Source: Bacillota bacterium (GTDB lineage: Bacteria; Bacillota; Clostridia; Christensenellales; Aristaeellaceae). From it: DNA of 64,000 nucleotides. Location of the stretch: positions 9,993-73,992 of the forward strand of contig JAEYRW010000168.1 of assembly GCA_023435435.1 (NCBI GenBank). The letters run 5' to 3'. Below the pieces are notes generated by a model. That model was not told where the DNA came from, ran no database searches, and was given only the letters and a program-made list of their open reading frames with translations. The position numbers were made by a program, and so were the translations under genes. Shown here piece by piece: positions 25,694-34,059 of the stretch (its first letter is position 1; every line of letters starts with the position of its first letter).

Positions 25694-26477
25694 TTACGTT
25701 TCCTCCGTTCTCTCGAAAAAGCATTCGCAATGGCGCAGGCAGCATGCGGCGCAATGTCTCGAACATGTCTTCCGTGCGGCATGCGAGCACGAACTCGCCG
25801 CCGGGCAACGGCGCGCGCCACATGCGCATGCCGCAATCCGCGAGCACGCACTCGGCCGCCGCGTAATCCCACGCCTTCAGCCGACTCATATAAACCCCGC
25901 CCCGCGCCTCCGCGACCTCGCACAGTTCAAGTGAGGCGCAGCCCAGATGACGCACGCCCTGAAACCGCGCGCACAGCGCCAGCGGATCGACGCCCTCGCT
26001 CAGCAAATATCGCATTGTCCTGTCGCTGATGTGAAGGAGGCTCTGCTCCATCGTTTCATGCGCATCGTCGGGCGCCGGGCGCGAAAACGCCGCCTCGTGG
26101 AGCCTGTTTTCGAACACGTCCAGCACCAGCCCGTGGGCGGGCGCGCCCGCGCGGCGGATGCCCAGGGAGATGGCATAGCATTTGCCCAGCCGGCAATAGT
26201 TCGTCGTCCCGTCTATGGGGTCGATCACCCACATCCATTCGCTCTCCCCCTCGACGAAGAGTCCCTCCTCCGAAAGGATGGCGTGGTCCGGGTATTTCGC
26301 GCGAATGCGCGTTGCCAGATAGTCCTGCGCCCACACATCGTCATCGGTCACCACGTCGGCGTGCCCGTCCTTTTGGCGCACCTCGAACGCGGCGGCCTGC
26401 CGCCTCTTTTGTAGCTCCGCACCGCAGGCGAGGATCAGCGCGCGCGCAAAGCCTGCGATTTCCACGCCGTCAGACAT
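25680..26477 (-). CDS. Inositol monophosphatase-family phosphatase within the C-P lyase operon
   Basis: 265 aa. The metal and substrate motifs of the IMPase/FIG superfamily are intact: DVVTDDDVWAQ, AILSEEG, WVIDPIDGTTNYCRLG (metal-binding Asp residues, about residues 84-99) and the late RLKAWDYAAAECVLADCG with its Asp. Members dephosphorylate inositol phosphates, fructose bisphosphate or 3'-phosphoadenosine phosphates. Here it is locked between phnM and phnL with overlaps on both sides (8 and 14 bp), so it is probably part of phosphonate processing, for instance acting on a ribose or nucleotide phosphate by-product. That role is inference. The ATG at 26477 gives MSDGVEIAGF. Confidence 0.82.
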   Translation of the reverse strand: MSDGVEIAGFARALILACGAELQKRRQAAAFEVRQKDGHADVVTDDDVWAQDYLATRIRAKYPDHAILSEEGLFVEGESEWMWVIDPIDGTTNYCRLGKCYAISLGIRRAGAPAHGLVLDVFENRLHEAAFSRPAPDDAHETMEQSLLHISDRTMRYLLSEGVDPLALCARFQGVRHLGCASLELCEVAEARGGVYMSRLKAWDYAAAECVLADCGMRMWRAPLPGGEFVLACRTEDMFETLRRMLPAPLRMLFRENGGNVSAEN

Positions 26478-27690
26478 TGATCGCACGCCCTTCCTTGACC
26501 TGCGCATCCCGGTAGCGCAGGCTCGATACCAGCGCGCCGTCGATGAACACCGATGTGACCACGGGGAGCGCCCCCTTCTTTGAGACGATCAGAAGGTCGG
26601 CATTCTTTCCCGCCTCGATGCTGCCGATCCTGTCGTCCACGCGCATGGCGCGGGCGGGGTTGTAGGATGCCATGTTGACCGCGTCCGGCAGCGGCAGAAG
26701 CCCCTCGCCGAACAGCTTAAACACCGCGTGCAGGATTGCGGGCGGGAAATAGTCGGAGACCAGAATATCCGCGCAGCCCGCGCGCACGGCCTCGATGGCG
26801 GAAAGGTTGTTGGAATGCGAGCGCCCCATCAGCACGTTTGGCGCGCCGACCACCACCAGCATGTCCCGTGCCCGCGCGGCCTTGGCGATCTCCATGTCAA
26901 CCGGGAACTCGCTGATGTTCGAGTGAAGCTTTTCCGTCACGTAGGCAAGCTTTTCGAGCGTGTCGTCGTCATGGGAAGCAATGGGAATGCCGCAGGCACA
27001 GGCGAGATCGGCGGCGGCCCGGACCTGCGCGTCCGTCAGCTTTTCGCGGCTCATGCGCTCGCTCAACAGCTCGTCCACGTTCGTGTCCGTCCCGTGATAG
27101 GCGGGCAGGACGTGACTTTTGAAAAACTCGATGTCGCGGTACTGCCCCTGTCCGGGGGTATGGTCCGTGAAGGACAAGTAGTGGATGTCGCCGCCCCGGA
27201 TGAAGTCGATGAGCATGTCGTATCCGGCCAGGTTGCACATGTCGTAGCGGCAGTGGAACCGGTGATGAATGATTGATTCACCCTCGTGGAAGGATTTGAT
27301 GAGCGCGGCCAGCTTCTTGAGGTTTTCAGGGCTTCTGATGCTGCTCTTGCCGCGCACATCGGTGGTCGAGAGCGAGTGGTACATCGTGGTAATGCCCTGA
27401 TTGACGAGCTGCTTTTCCTGCTCGCGCATGGCGAGTTCGAAGTCAATGACGCTTTGCGGGCGCGGCTGAATCACGCGCTCGATGTTGTCGGAGTGAGTGT
27501 CGATAAAGCCGGGCAGCACATACGCGCCGCCCGCGTCCACCATCTCCGCGTCCGGATGGAAGCGAAGCTGTCTGGGATCGTCCAGAACCGCCACGATCTT
27601 TTGCCCGCGCAGCGCGACCGCGCCGCCTTCGACGACGCGGTCCTTCTGAACAACCACCGCGTTGTGGATCAAAATCTCTCTGTTTGCCAT
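26470..27690 (-). CDS. phnM: Alpha-D-ribose 1-methylphosphonate 5-triphosphate diphosphatase PhnM
   Basis: 406 aa amidohydrolase-superfamily enzyme that removes diphosphate from the ribosyl triphosphonate intermediate. PhnM marks: LPGFIDTHSDNIERVIQPRP (metal His), HHRFHCRYDMCN, LSFTDHTPGQGQYRD, IASHDDDTLE, GAPNVLMGRSHSNNLSA and LVSDYFPPAILH. The ATG at 27690 follows AAGGAGGCCGC. It lies ten bases after phnK, and the IMPase-family gene overlaps its 3' end. Confidence 0.94.
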   Translation of the reverse strand: MANREILIHNAVVVQKDRVVEGGAVALRGQKIVAVLDDPRQLRFHPDAEMVDAGGAYVLPGFIDTHSDNIERVIQPRPQSVIDFELAMREQEKQLVNQGITTMYHSLSTTDVRGKSSIRSPENLKKLAALIKSFHEGESIIHHRFHCRYDMCNLAGYDMLIDFIRGGDIHYLSFTDHTPGQGQYRDIEFFKSHVLPAYHGTDTNVDELLSERMSREKLTDAQVRAAADLACACGIPIASHDDDTLEKLAYVTEKLHSNISEFPVDMEIAKAARARDMLVVVGAPNVLMGRSHSNNLSAIEAVRAGCADILVSDYFPPAILHAVFKLFGEGLLPLPDAVNMASYNPARAMRVDDRIGSIEAGKNADLLIVSKKGALPVVTSVFIDGALVSSLRYRDAQVKEGRAINV

Positions 27691-27700
27691 GCGGCCTCCT

Positions 27701-28537
27701 TTATAAAAGCGCGCTCACCAGCGTTTGCGTATATTCGTGCAACGGATCTTCGAGGATCTGATCGGTCAGGCCCTCCTCCACCACGCGGCCACCCAGCATG
27801 ACCATCGTCCGGTCGGACATCATGCGGATGACGGCGAGGTCGTGGCTGACGATCATCATAGAGATGCCGAGCTCCTTCTGAATGGAGCGGATGAGGTCGA
27901 GAACCTTCGCCTGCACGCTCAGGTCGAGCCCGGTCGTTACCTCGTCGAGCAGCAAAATCGGCGGATTGTTGGCGATGGCTTTTGAAATCTGCACCCGCTG
28001 CTGCATGCCGCCGGAGAACACGCGCGGCGCGTCCTTGAGCCGGTCGAGGGGAATTTCCACGTGCGAAAGGAGCGCGCGCGCCCGCGTCAGCATGCTGCCC
28101 GCGTTCCGGTTGCCCGCCGCGATGAGTTTTTCGGCGACGTTCGCGCCGGAGGACAGTTTCATCCGGAGCCCCAGCATGGGGTTCTGGTACACCATGCCCA
28201 TGAGGTGATTGCGCAGATAGCGCTTTTTCTGGCTGCTGAGGGCGAAAAAGTTTTCCCGCCCATCCTCGTAGAGCACGCTTTTCACCTCGCCCGCCGTGGC
28301 GGGCTGGTCGAAGTAGACCGACCGCAGAAGCGTCGATTTGCCCGAGCCGGACTCGCCGACGATGCCCAGAATCTCCCCTGGGTAGAGCTGGAAGTCAACG
28401 CCGCGCACGGCCCAGATGGTGTGGCACACGGGGCAGCGGCCCTTTTCGAGATCCCAATGATCCATGCAATGGGGGCAGCCGTTCCCGAAGCGCACGGTGA
28501 CGTTCTTTCCTTCCAGTACGGGCCTTTCCGCAATCAT
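27701..28537 (-). CDS. phnK: C-P lyase accessory ABC-type ATPase PhnK with Cys4 insert
   Basis: 278 aa. The start is the ATG at 28537 in an ATGA overlap with phnJ. Motifs: GESGSGKSTLLRSVYFD (Walker A), VYQNPMLGLRMKLSSGANVA (PhnK-typical), FSGGMQQRVQISKAIANN, ILLLDEVTTGLDLSVQAKVLD and SHDLAVIRMMSDRTMVM. Before Walker A, residues about 21-40 contain CPHC, then CPVC 11 residues later, a likely zinc-ribbon loop absent from the classic E. coli PhnK as I remember it. PhnK docks on the PhnGHIJ core and is essential for phosphonate use. Confidence 0.92.
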   Translation of the reverse strand: MIAERPVLEGKNVTVRFGNGCPHCMDHWDLEKGRCPVCHTIWAVRGVDFQLYPGEILGIVGESGSGKSTLLRSVYFDQPATAGEVKSVLYEDGRENFFALSSQKKRYLRNHLMGMVYQNPMLGLRMKLSSGANVAEKLIAAGNRNAGSMLTRARALLSHVEIPLDRLKDAPRVFSGGMQQRVQISKAIANNPPILLLDEVTTGLDLSVQAKVLDLIRSIQKELGISMMIVSHDLAVIRMMSDRTMVMLGGRVVEEGLTDQILEDPLHEYTQTLVSALL

Positions 28538-29394
28538 GCCTCTCCCTCCGCTTCCTGCCGGCGCTTCAGGCAATAGCCCGTGTCCGAGCACTGATAAAAC
28601 CGTTCTCCCGTCTCCGGATCGAACATCTCGTCGAAGTAGACGTTCGTCGCGCCGCACAGGCGGCAGGTTCTGCCCGACATATCCTCGATGGTGAACGGAT
28701 AATCCTCAAACGTCAGCGACTTTACGTCCGTATAGGGCGGGATGGCGTAAATCTTCTTTTCCCGGCCCGCGCCGAAGAGGGTGAGGCACTTGGCCTCGTG
28801 GAGCTTGGGATTGTCGTAGCGCGGGATGGGGCTGGGGTTCATGACATATCGCCCGTCCGCCGTCACGGGGTGGTCCGCGCCCCGGAAGGGCGAGCCGCGC
28901 CAGAGCAAATGTTCAAACAGGCTCACCCAGATGCCGGTATACTCGCCGTCCGCGTGGAGCTGGCGGGTGACCTCCTCGTGGGCGTCCACGCCGCGCAGGG
29001 GTTCGGGGTTCGGCACCTGTAAAAGAAGCACCTGATCTTCACGCATTTCCTCCTCGGGGATGCGGTGGCGCGACTGGATGAGGTCGGCCTCGGCGGTGTC
29101 GGTGGTGGTTCTCACGCCGGTCGTCGATTGAATCAGCCGCTTGATGGAGACCGCGTTCACGCTGTCGTCGTTGCCCTGATCGATCACCTTGAGCGTGTCG
29201 TTCGGGCCGATCAAAGACATTGTGAGCTGGATGCCGCCCGTGCCCCAGCCGCGTCCGATGGGCAGCTCCCGCGAGCCGAAGGGCACCTGATATCCCGGCA
29301 GCGCGATGGCGTGGAGGACGCTTCTGCGAATCTCCCTCTTGGAGCCCTCGTCCAGAAACGCGAAGTTATACTGCGTGTTCATTTTAGGTTGCAT
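28534..29394 (-). CDS. phnJ: Alpha-D-ribose 1-methylphosphonate 5-phosphate C-P lyase PhnJ
   Basis: 286 aa radical-SAM C-P bond cleaving subunit. It starts near YNFAFLDEGSKREIRR and contains PRGWGTGG-like GRGWGTGGIQLT, QGNDDSVNAVSIKR and the Cys motif CRLC-x21-CSDTGYC. That is the C-x2-C-x21-C-x5-C spacing of PhnJ, supplying the [4Fe-4S] ligands and the catalytic Cys. Two starts are possible: 29394 (MQPKMNT) with GGGAGC, or 29382 just past the phnI stop. It overlaps phnI and phnK. Confidence 0.95.
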   Translation of the reverse strand: MQPKMNTQYNFAFLDEGSKREIRRSVLHAIALPGYQVPFGSRELPIGRGWGTGGIQLTMSLIGPNDTLKVIDQGNDDSVNAVSIKRLIQSTTGVRTTTDTAEADLIQSRHRIPEEEMREDQVLLLQVPNPEPLRGVDAHEEVTRQLHADGEYTGIWVSLFEHLLWRGSPFRGADHPVTADGRYVMNPSPIPRYDNPKLHEAKCLTLFGAGREKKIYAIPPYTDVKSLTFEDYPFTIEDMSGRTCRLCGATNVYFDEMFDPETGERFYQCSDTGYCLKRRQEAEGEA

Positions 29395-30463
29395 CCTTTT
29401 GCTCCCTCCTTTTCCGCCTGCGCATGCTGTCGAGCTTCGACTGGAACGTCACGTAGTGGGGCAGCTTCAGGTGGGAAATGAAGCCGTTCATTTCGAGGCT
29501 TTCCCCGTGCAAAAGGACAAATTCCATGTCGCTGGTCGGGCCGTCGAGCTTCAGGCTCAGCGCGCGGTCGATGACGGACATCGCAATGGCCTTCGTGTCG
29601 TTGCGCCCGAATATGCAGCCGTAGCCCACGCCGATTCCCTCGCCGCCGGGGCGCGTGCCCATGAGGCCTTCCACTTCGGTGACGCAGATGTCGCCCACGT
29701 ACCACGCCTCGCCCTCGCCCAGCGGGTAATCCACCTCGATTTCCAGGCTTCCGTAGCGCAGCTCGCCGACCGTCGGGTGGCTCATGCCGAAGCCCCGGAT
29801 GTCGGAGTAGGCGAGCCCACACAGGAAGCCCGTGTCCGCGCGGGTGAGCGTCTGGAGGATGGCGCTTCTGGGCGCGGGGAGGGGCAGTTTTTCCATGGTC
29901 ACGTCGCAGGGCTCGCTGTCGTCCGGGTCCACCTTTTCGAGGAATCCTTCCGCGCGCAGAATGTCCAGGACGCGCGGGGCGGTATCCGTAAGGGGTGCGC
30001 CGTCGTCTTCGATTCCCTCCGCGAATTTCCGGTTCAGGCGCGAAAGCTCTGCCTCGTCCTCGTCCGCGAGGCTGAAATTGAGGAGCCTGTGCACGTAATC
30101 GTAGGTGGGGCCAAGCATCTGACCGCCGGGGATATCCTTGAAGGCGGAGCTGATGCGCCGCCGGATGTGCATGTTTTCACTCAGAACCGTCCTCGACTCA
30201 TAATTGCGCTGCAGGGTGCTGCGGTAGGCGCGCAGGAGGAAAACGGCCTCCTCGGGGCTCCCCTCGCATTGCTTGAGCGCGAGCGCCGCGTAATCCGGGG
30301 CGTACAGCCCCGCCTCCGACATGATCCGGTCGATCAGAAGCCCCATGCGGTTTTTGAGAACTTCGATGTCAACGGGACGGTCGCCCGCGCAGCGATATTG
30401 CCTGAGAAGGTCAATGGAGGCGTCGATGGCGTCCTGGCCTCCGGTTACCGCCACATATCCCAT
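29384..30463 (-). CDS. phnI: C-P lyase core subunit PhnI
   Basis: 359 aa, normal length. MGYVAVTGGQDAIDASIDLL at the N-terminus, then LKNRMGLLIDRIMSEAGLYA, FLLRAYRSTLQR, FKDIPGGQMLGPTYDYVHRLL and, late, GYGCIFGRNDTKAIAMSVID plus SHLKLPHYVTFQSKLD. PhnI, with PhnG, H and L, transfers the phosphonate to ribose in place of adenine of ATP. The ATG at 30463 follows TGGAGGAGG; phnH is three bases away. Confidence 0.95.
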   Translation of the reverse strand: MGYVAVTGGQDAIDASIDLLRQYRCAGDRPVDIEVLKNRMGLLIDRIMSEAGLYAPDYAALALKQCEGSPEEAVFLLRAYRSTLQRNYESRTVLSENMHIRRRISSAFKDIPGGQMLGPTYDYVHRLLNFSLADEDEAELSRLNRKFAEGIEDDGAPLTDTAPRVLDILRAEGFLEKVDPDDSEPCDVTMEKLPLPAPRSAILQTLTRADTGFLCGLAYSDIRGFGMSHPTVGELRYGSLEIEVDYPLGEGEAWYVGDICVTEVEGLMGTRPGGEGIGVGYGCIFGRNDTKAIAMSVIDRALSLKLDGPTSDMEFVLLHGESLEMNGFISHLKLPHYVTFQSKLDSMRRRKRREQKDAT

Positions 30464-30466
30464 TTT

Positions 30467-31054
30467 CTACGCCTCCTCCACATTCGTTTTTCTGGGAACG
30501 CATACGATCTGTCCGTCGGGCGTCACAAAGTACAGCTCCACGCCGCAGGGCAGCTCCACGTTCGCGTCCTGCCGGGCTCTGAGCCACGCCATGCCGGACG
30601 CGGGCAGCGAGAGCGCGATTTCACCGTTCACGCCCGGGCCCGAGAGCACGACTTCCTCGTCGCCCGCGAGCTGTTCCTGCGCGACAAACAATGTTGCGCT
30701 TCTGTGCGGCTGGGTAAGCGTTCCCGTCTTGGCCCGCGACAGCAGCGCGACGGCATCCGCGGCATCCGCAGCACGCGGCACGAACAGGTAGTCCGCTTCC
30801 TCGGGGGACGCGGGCTCCGCGTAAGTCAGTTCGCGAATCTCCTCGGTCAGGACTGCGTCGTTCCAGACGAAAAAGCGGCAGTGGTTGTCCAGAAGCGTGC
30901 GCGCCGTGGCGACGACATGCGCTTTCGGCGTGTTCAGCTTATCCACGGACTCGGCGATTGAAAACGCGGTGCCCGGGCGCGCCATGGCGTTCATGAGGCT
31001 TTTAAAGACCTTCTGGCAGTCGAAGACGGGATCAAATCGGTTGGTGGCGATCAT
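30467..31054 (-). CDS. phnH: C-P lyase core subunit PhnH
   Basis: 195 aa. PhnH motifs: FDPVFDCQKVFKSLMNAMAR followed by PGT near the N-terminus, TLLDNHCRFFVWND, LSGPGVNGE and FVTPDGQIVCVPRKT at the end. It binds the PhnGI core and is required for the first C-P lyase step. The ATG at 31054 follows GGAGGACTT; the longer open frame upstream overlaps phnG and is rejected. Length matches the family. Confidence 0.94.
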   Translation of the reverse strand: MIATNRFDPVFDCQKVFKSLMNAMARPGTAFSIAESVDKLNTPKAHVVATARTLLDNHCRFFVWNDAVLTEEIRELTYAEPASPEEADYLFVPRAADAADAVALLSRAKTGTLTQPHRSATLFVAQEQLAGDEEVVLSGPGVNGEIALSLPASGMAWLRARQDANVELPCGVELYFVTPDGQIVCVPRKTNVEEA

Positions 31055-31073
31055 AAGTCCTCCAAATATGCGA

Positions 31074-31502
31074 TTAATAGGACGTGTCCAGCGTGTTAAA
31101 CTGCACGCGGGATTTTTGGTGCATCCGGATTTCCCGCCTTTTCCCGGCAGTGATTTCCGTTCCACGCTTTTCGAGCGCGCATTCGATTTCCCGCGCGGCG
31201 GGGAAATCCGTCTTGCGGAAGGCGTCGATTGCGGCTGCGGCGAGCGCCTTGTCGAGGTCGTCGCCCATGAGCAGCGCAAAGCCCTTTTGACCCGCCACCT
31301 CCACGAGCGCCTCCGAGGCCAGTACCTCTCCCAAATAGAACGCGGCTCCGGCCACCGTCTCGCGCATGCGCACCATGACCAGCGTCTTCATGGGTTCGCG
31401 GATGACCGTGACCTCGTGCGCCGCGAAAACCGGGGCCGCGAGTTCCCTTGCGAACGCCGCCGGGCTGTTCGCGAGGATGTAAGAAACGTCTCTTGCCTGC
31501 AT
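31074..31502 (-). CDS. phnG: C-P lyase core subunit PhnG
   Basis: 142 aa. VTVIREPMKTLVMVRMRETV and FYLGEVLASEALVEVAGQKG followed by LLMGDD are PhnG motifs. It assembles with PhnH, I and J as the C-P lyase core. The ATG at 31502 follows GAAAGGAAACC. It lies 20 bases before phnH and 20 bases after the second PhnE permease. Confidence 0.93.
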   Translation of the reverse strand: MQARDVSYILANSPAAFARELAAPVFAAHEVTVIREPMKTLVMVRMRETVAGAAFYLGEVLASEALVEVAGQKGFALLMGDDLDKALAAAAIDAFRKTDFPAAREIECALEKRGTEITAGKRREIRMHQKSRVQFNTLDTSY

Positions 31503-31522
31503 AGTCGGTTTCCTTTCGGGTG

Positions 31523-32395
31523 TTATTTCGCCTTTTTCTCCTTGATGAACGTGAAGGACAGTTCGAGTGCGTATGTAAACACCAGCACGACGCCAATGGC
31601 GACCAGCGCCTGCCCGTACGCATAGCGGCCAAAACTATTGGAGATGACATAGCCGATGCCGCCCGCGCCCACCGTGCCAAGCACGGCCGAGGCCTCGAAG
31701 TTCCGCTCGAAGCTCAAGGATGTCCATGCGAGCACCGCCGTCATCGCGGAGGGAAGAACGGCGCTGAAGAAGATTTTGAGCTGCCCCGCGCCCATGGCGC
31801 GAAGCGCCTCGATGGTGTCCGCGGAGACCTCCTCGAAGCACTGTGCGAAGGAGCGCGCGAAGAACGAGGTGGAGAAGATACAGATGCCGATGATGCCCGC
31901 CACCGGGCCGAAGCCCACGCACACCAGAACCAGCAGCACCCAGATGATGGAAGGAATGGCCCGCAAAAAGGTCATGATCGCCGAGAGGATCGCCGAGAGC
32001 CACAGAAAGGGCGTCAGGTTCTTGGCGAGGAAGAGCGCGAGAAACATGCCGCCAACGAGGCTGTAGACGGTCGAGAGAATGGTCACGCTGATGGACTCGA
32101 GGAGCGAGGACATGGTGATGTCGAACTGGTAAAAGTCGATCTCGGCGAGCTTTCCAATCGCCTCGGGAATGCGCCGGATGCCGCGCAGAAGCTGCGCGCC
32201 GTCGAGCTGCAAAACGTAGATCGCCGCGATCCCCATCGCAAGAAAGCCCAGAAGAAAAAGGCGGATGGCCCGATCCGCACGGGGATCCTTTGTGCGCATC
32301 CTGCCGGACCGGTCGCGCAGGATCGTCGCTTTCCCGCGCTCCTTGCGGGCATGCGCCGGGGCCCGGCCGCGCGCCGCGTCGATGAGTTCCGTCAT
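31523..32395 (-). CDS. phnE: Phosphonate ABC transporter permease PhnE (second subunit, operon C)
   Basis: 290 aa. The start is the ATG at 32395 in an ATGA overlap with the previous permease; the open frame continues upstream through that gene and is not coding. It has a basic N-terminal tail of about 45 residues, then about six membrane segments and the PhnE loop CFEEVSADTIEALRAMGAGQ with FFSAVLPSAMTAV. Partner of the permease at 32392-33192. Confidence 0.9.
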   Translation of the reverse strand: MTELIDAARGRAPAHARKERGKATILRDRSGRMRTKDPRADRAIRLFLLGFLAMGIAAIYVLQLDGAQLLRGIRRIPEAIGKLAEIDFYQFDITMSSLLESISVTILSTVYSLVGGMFLALFLAKNLTPFLWLSAILSAIMTFLRAIPSIIWVLLVLVCVGFGPVAGIIGICIFSTSFFARSFAQCFEEVSADTIEALRAMGAGQLKIFFSAVLPSAMTAVLAWTSLSFERNFEASAVLGTVGAGGIGYVISNSFGRYAYGQALVAIGVVLVFTYALELSFTFIKEKKAK

Positions 32396-33192
32396 GACAG
32401 CACCTTCTTTCTCAGATAGTTCGTCAGGATATCGACGAGGATAACCGTCCCGGCCACCAACAAAATGACGCCCATGGCGCTGTGATAGCGAAATTGCTTG
32501 ATAAATCCGGTCATCAGAAGCCCGATGCCGCCGCCGCCCACCGCGCCAACCAGCGTGGAGGAACGGATGTTGACCTCGAAGCCGTACATGAGCCAGGATA
32601 CGAACCCGGGCAGCGAGGCGGGGACGATGACCTGGGTGATGGTCGCAAGCCGACCCGCGCCCACCGCGCGCATGGATTCGAGGCTCTCCGCGCCGACCTC
32701 GTCGATGACCTCGATGAAGGAGCGGGTCAGAAGCCCGCAGGTGGCGATGAGGAGCGCCAGCACGCCCACGATGTTCCCAATGCCGAACGCCATGATTAAG
32801 ATGAACACCCAGATCATGCTGGGGATGTTGCGCCCGATGGAGGCGATAAAGCGGATGATCTTCTTCATGGGCTTCCACGGGGCGGTGGTGTAGGAGCCGA
32901 GAAATGCCAGAACGAGCGAGACGATGGATGACACGAACGTGGCGGCTACGGCCATGGCAAACGTCTGTCCAAGGCTTTTCAGAATCGTATGCCAGTCGCT
33001 TACCTTGGGCGGCACGAGATCCTCGAAGATGAAGAGCCAGAAGTTCTTCATATTAAAAAGGAATTCCAGCGGATTATACTTCGTCTCGACGGTGGCGGCG
33101 ACGAACAGCGCGGCGATGACCAGAAACACGATCCGCCCCTTGCGCGCCTCCTTCAGCGGAACCACGCGGATGCGCCTTCCCTTTTCAGGCAT
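32392..33192 (-). CDS. phnE: Phosphonate ABC transporter permease PhnE (first subunit, operon C)
   Basis: 266 aa. The ATG at 33192 (MPEKGRRIRVVPLKE) overlaps the phnC stop by 8 bp. The PhnE loop reads EVIDEVGAESLESMRAVGAG followed by ITQVIVPASLPGF. Its order and sequence mirror operon B, indicating that both phnDCEE sets derive from one ancestral importer. Confidence 0.9.
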   Translation of the reverse strand: MPEKGRRIRVVPLKEARKGRIVFLVIAALFVAATVETKYNPLEFLFNMKNFWLFIFEDLVPPKVSDWHTILKSLGQTFAMAVAATFVSSIVSLVLAFLGSYTTAPWKPMKKIIRFIASIGRNIPSMIWVFILIMAFGIGNIVGVLALLIATCGLLTRSFIEVIDEVGAESLESMRAVGAGRLATITQVIVPASLPGFVSWLMYGFEVNIRSSTLVGAVGGGGIGLLMTGFIKQFRYHSAMGVILLVAGTVILVDILTNYLRKKVLS

Positions 33193-33979
33193 TGACCGCC
33201 TCACCGCCTTCCATGCCAACCGTGAGCTCGCCGATGGGCGCGTCGTAGATGCGCTCAATCATGACGTCGGTGAGCTTTTTCGGCACGTCGTCGAATACGA
33301 TGCGCCCCTTGTGGATACCGATGATCCTGTCTGCGTACTTCATCGCCACATCCACCTGATGAAGGTTGACGATGCAGGCAATGTTGTTTCTTTTTGTCAT
33401 GTCGCGAATCTGGTCCATGACGGTCTTGGACGAGCTGGGGTCGAGCGAGGCGATGGGCTCGTCGCACAAAAGGAGCGCCGGGTCCTGCATCATGGCGCGC
33501 GCGATGCCCACGCGCTGCTTCTGGCCGCCGGAAAGCGCGCCTGCCTTTTGATAGATGAGGTCGGAGAGACCGATCATTTCGAGCAGATCGAGGGCCTTCT
33601 GCTTTTCCGCCTCGCTGTAGTTGCCGATGATCGCATTCATGGCGGACATGTAGCCCAGACGCCCGTGGAGCACGTTCTGGAACACAGACAGCCGGTAGAC
33701 GAGGTTGAACGATTGGAAGATCATGCCGATCTGGCGGCGCATGAGCTTCAATTCAGCTTCGCTCCGGATGGCCGCCATGTCCCTTCCCTTGAAGAGGATC
33801 TCGCCCTTTGTGGGCGCGATGATCCGGTTGACGCAGCGCAGAACCGTGGATTTCCCCGCGCCGGACGGCCCGATGATGACCGCCAGTTCGCCCGCGCGCA
33901 CGTCGAAGGACACGTCCTCCACCGCCTGCACCTGGCCGTAATATTTCTGAAGGTGGGTGATTTCCAGCACCTTATCCAT
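33185..33979 (-). CDS. phnC: Phosphonate ABC transporter ATP-binding protein PhnC (operon C)
   Basis: 264 aa. The start is the ATG at 33979 (MDKVLEITHLQ) after GGAAGGGAT. Walker A GPSGAGKSTVLRCVNRI, FQSFNLVYRLSVFQNVLHGR, LSGGQKQRVGIARAMMQ, LLLCDEPIASLDP and NLHQVDVAMKYADRIIGI are PhnC motifs. It follows phnD across an 80-base gap holding a strong hairpin. Confidence 0.93.
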   Translation of the reverse strand: MDKVLEITHLQKYYGQVQAVEDVSFDVRAGELAVIIGPSGAGKSTVLRCVNRIIAPTKGEILFKGRDMAAIRSEAELKLMRRQIGMIFQSFNLVYRLSVFQNVLHGRLGYMSAMNAIIGNYSEAEKQKALDLLEMIGLSDLIYQKAGALSGGQKQRVGIARAMMQDPALLLCDEPIASLDPSSSKTVMDQIRDMTKRNNIACIVNLHQVDVAMKYADRIIGIHKGRIVFDDVPKKLTDVMIERIYDAPIGELTVGMEGGEAVNA

Positions 33980-34012
33980 GTGATCCCTTCCTTCCCGCGC
34001 CTTCCTATGAAA

Positions 34013-34041
34013 CGACCGTCTTGCGCGGCGCAAGACGGCCG
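34013..34041 (-). promoter_or_regulatory. Strong hairpin between phnD and phnC (operon C)
   Basis: Near-perfect stem CGGCCGTCTTGCG / CGCAAGACGGTCG with a 3-nt loop, 19 bases after the phnD stop. Only TTTC follows, so partial termination or 3'-end protection of a phnD-only transcript is likely. Confidence 0.6.
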
Positions 34042-34059
34042 TATTCCGTGAGAAGGCGC

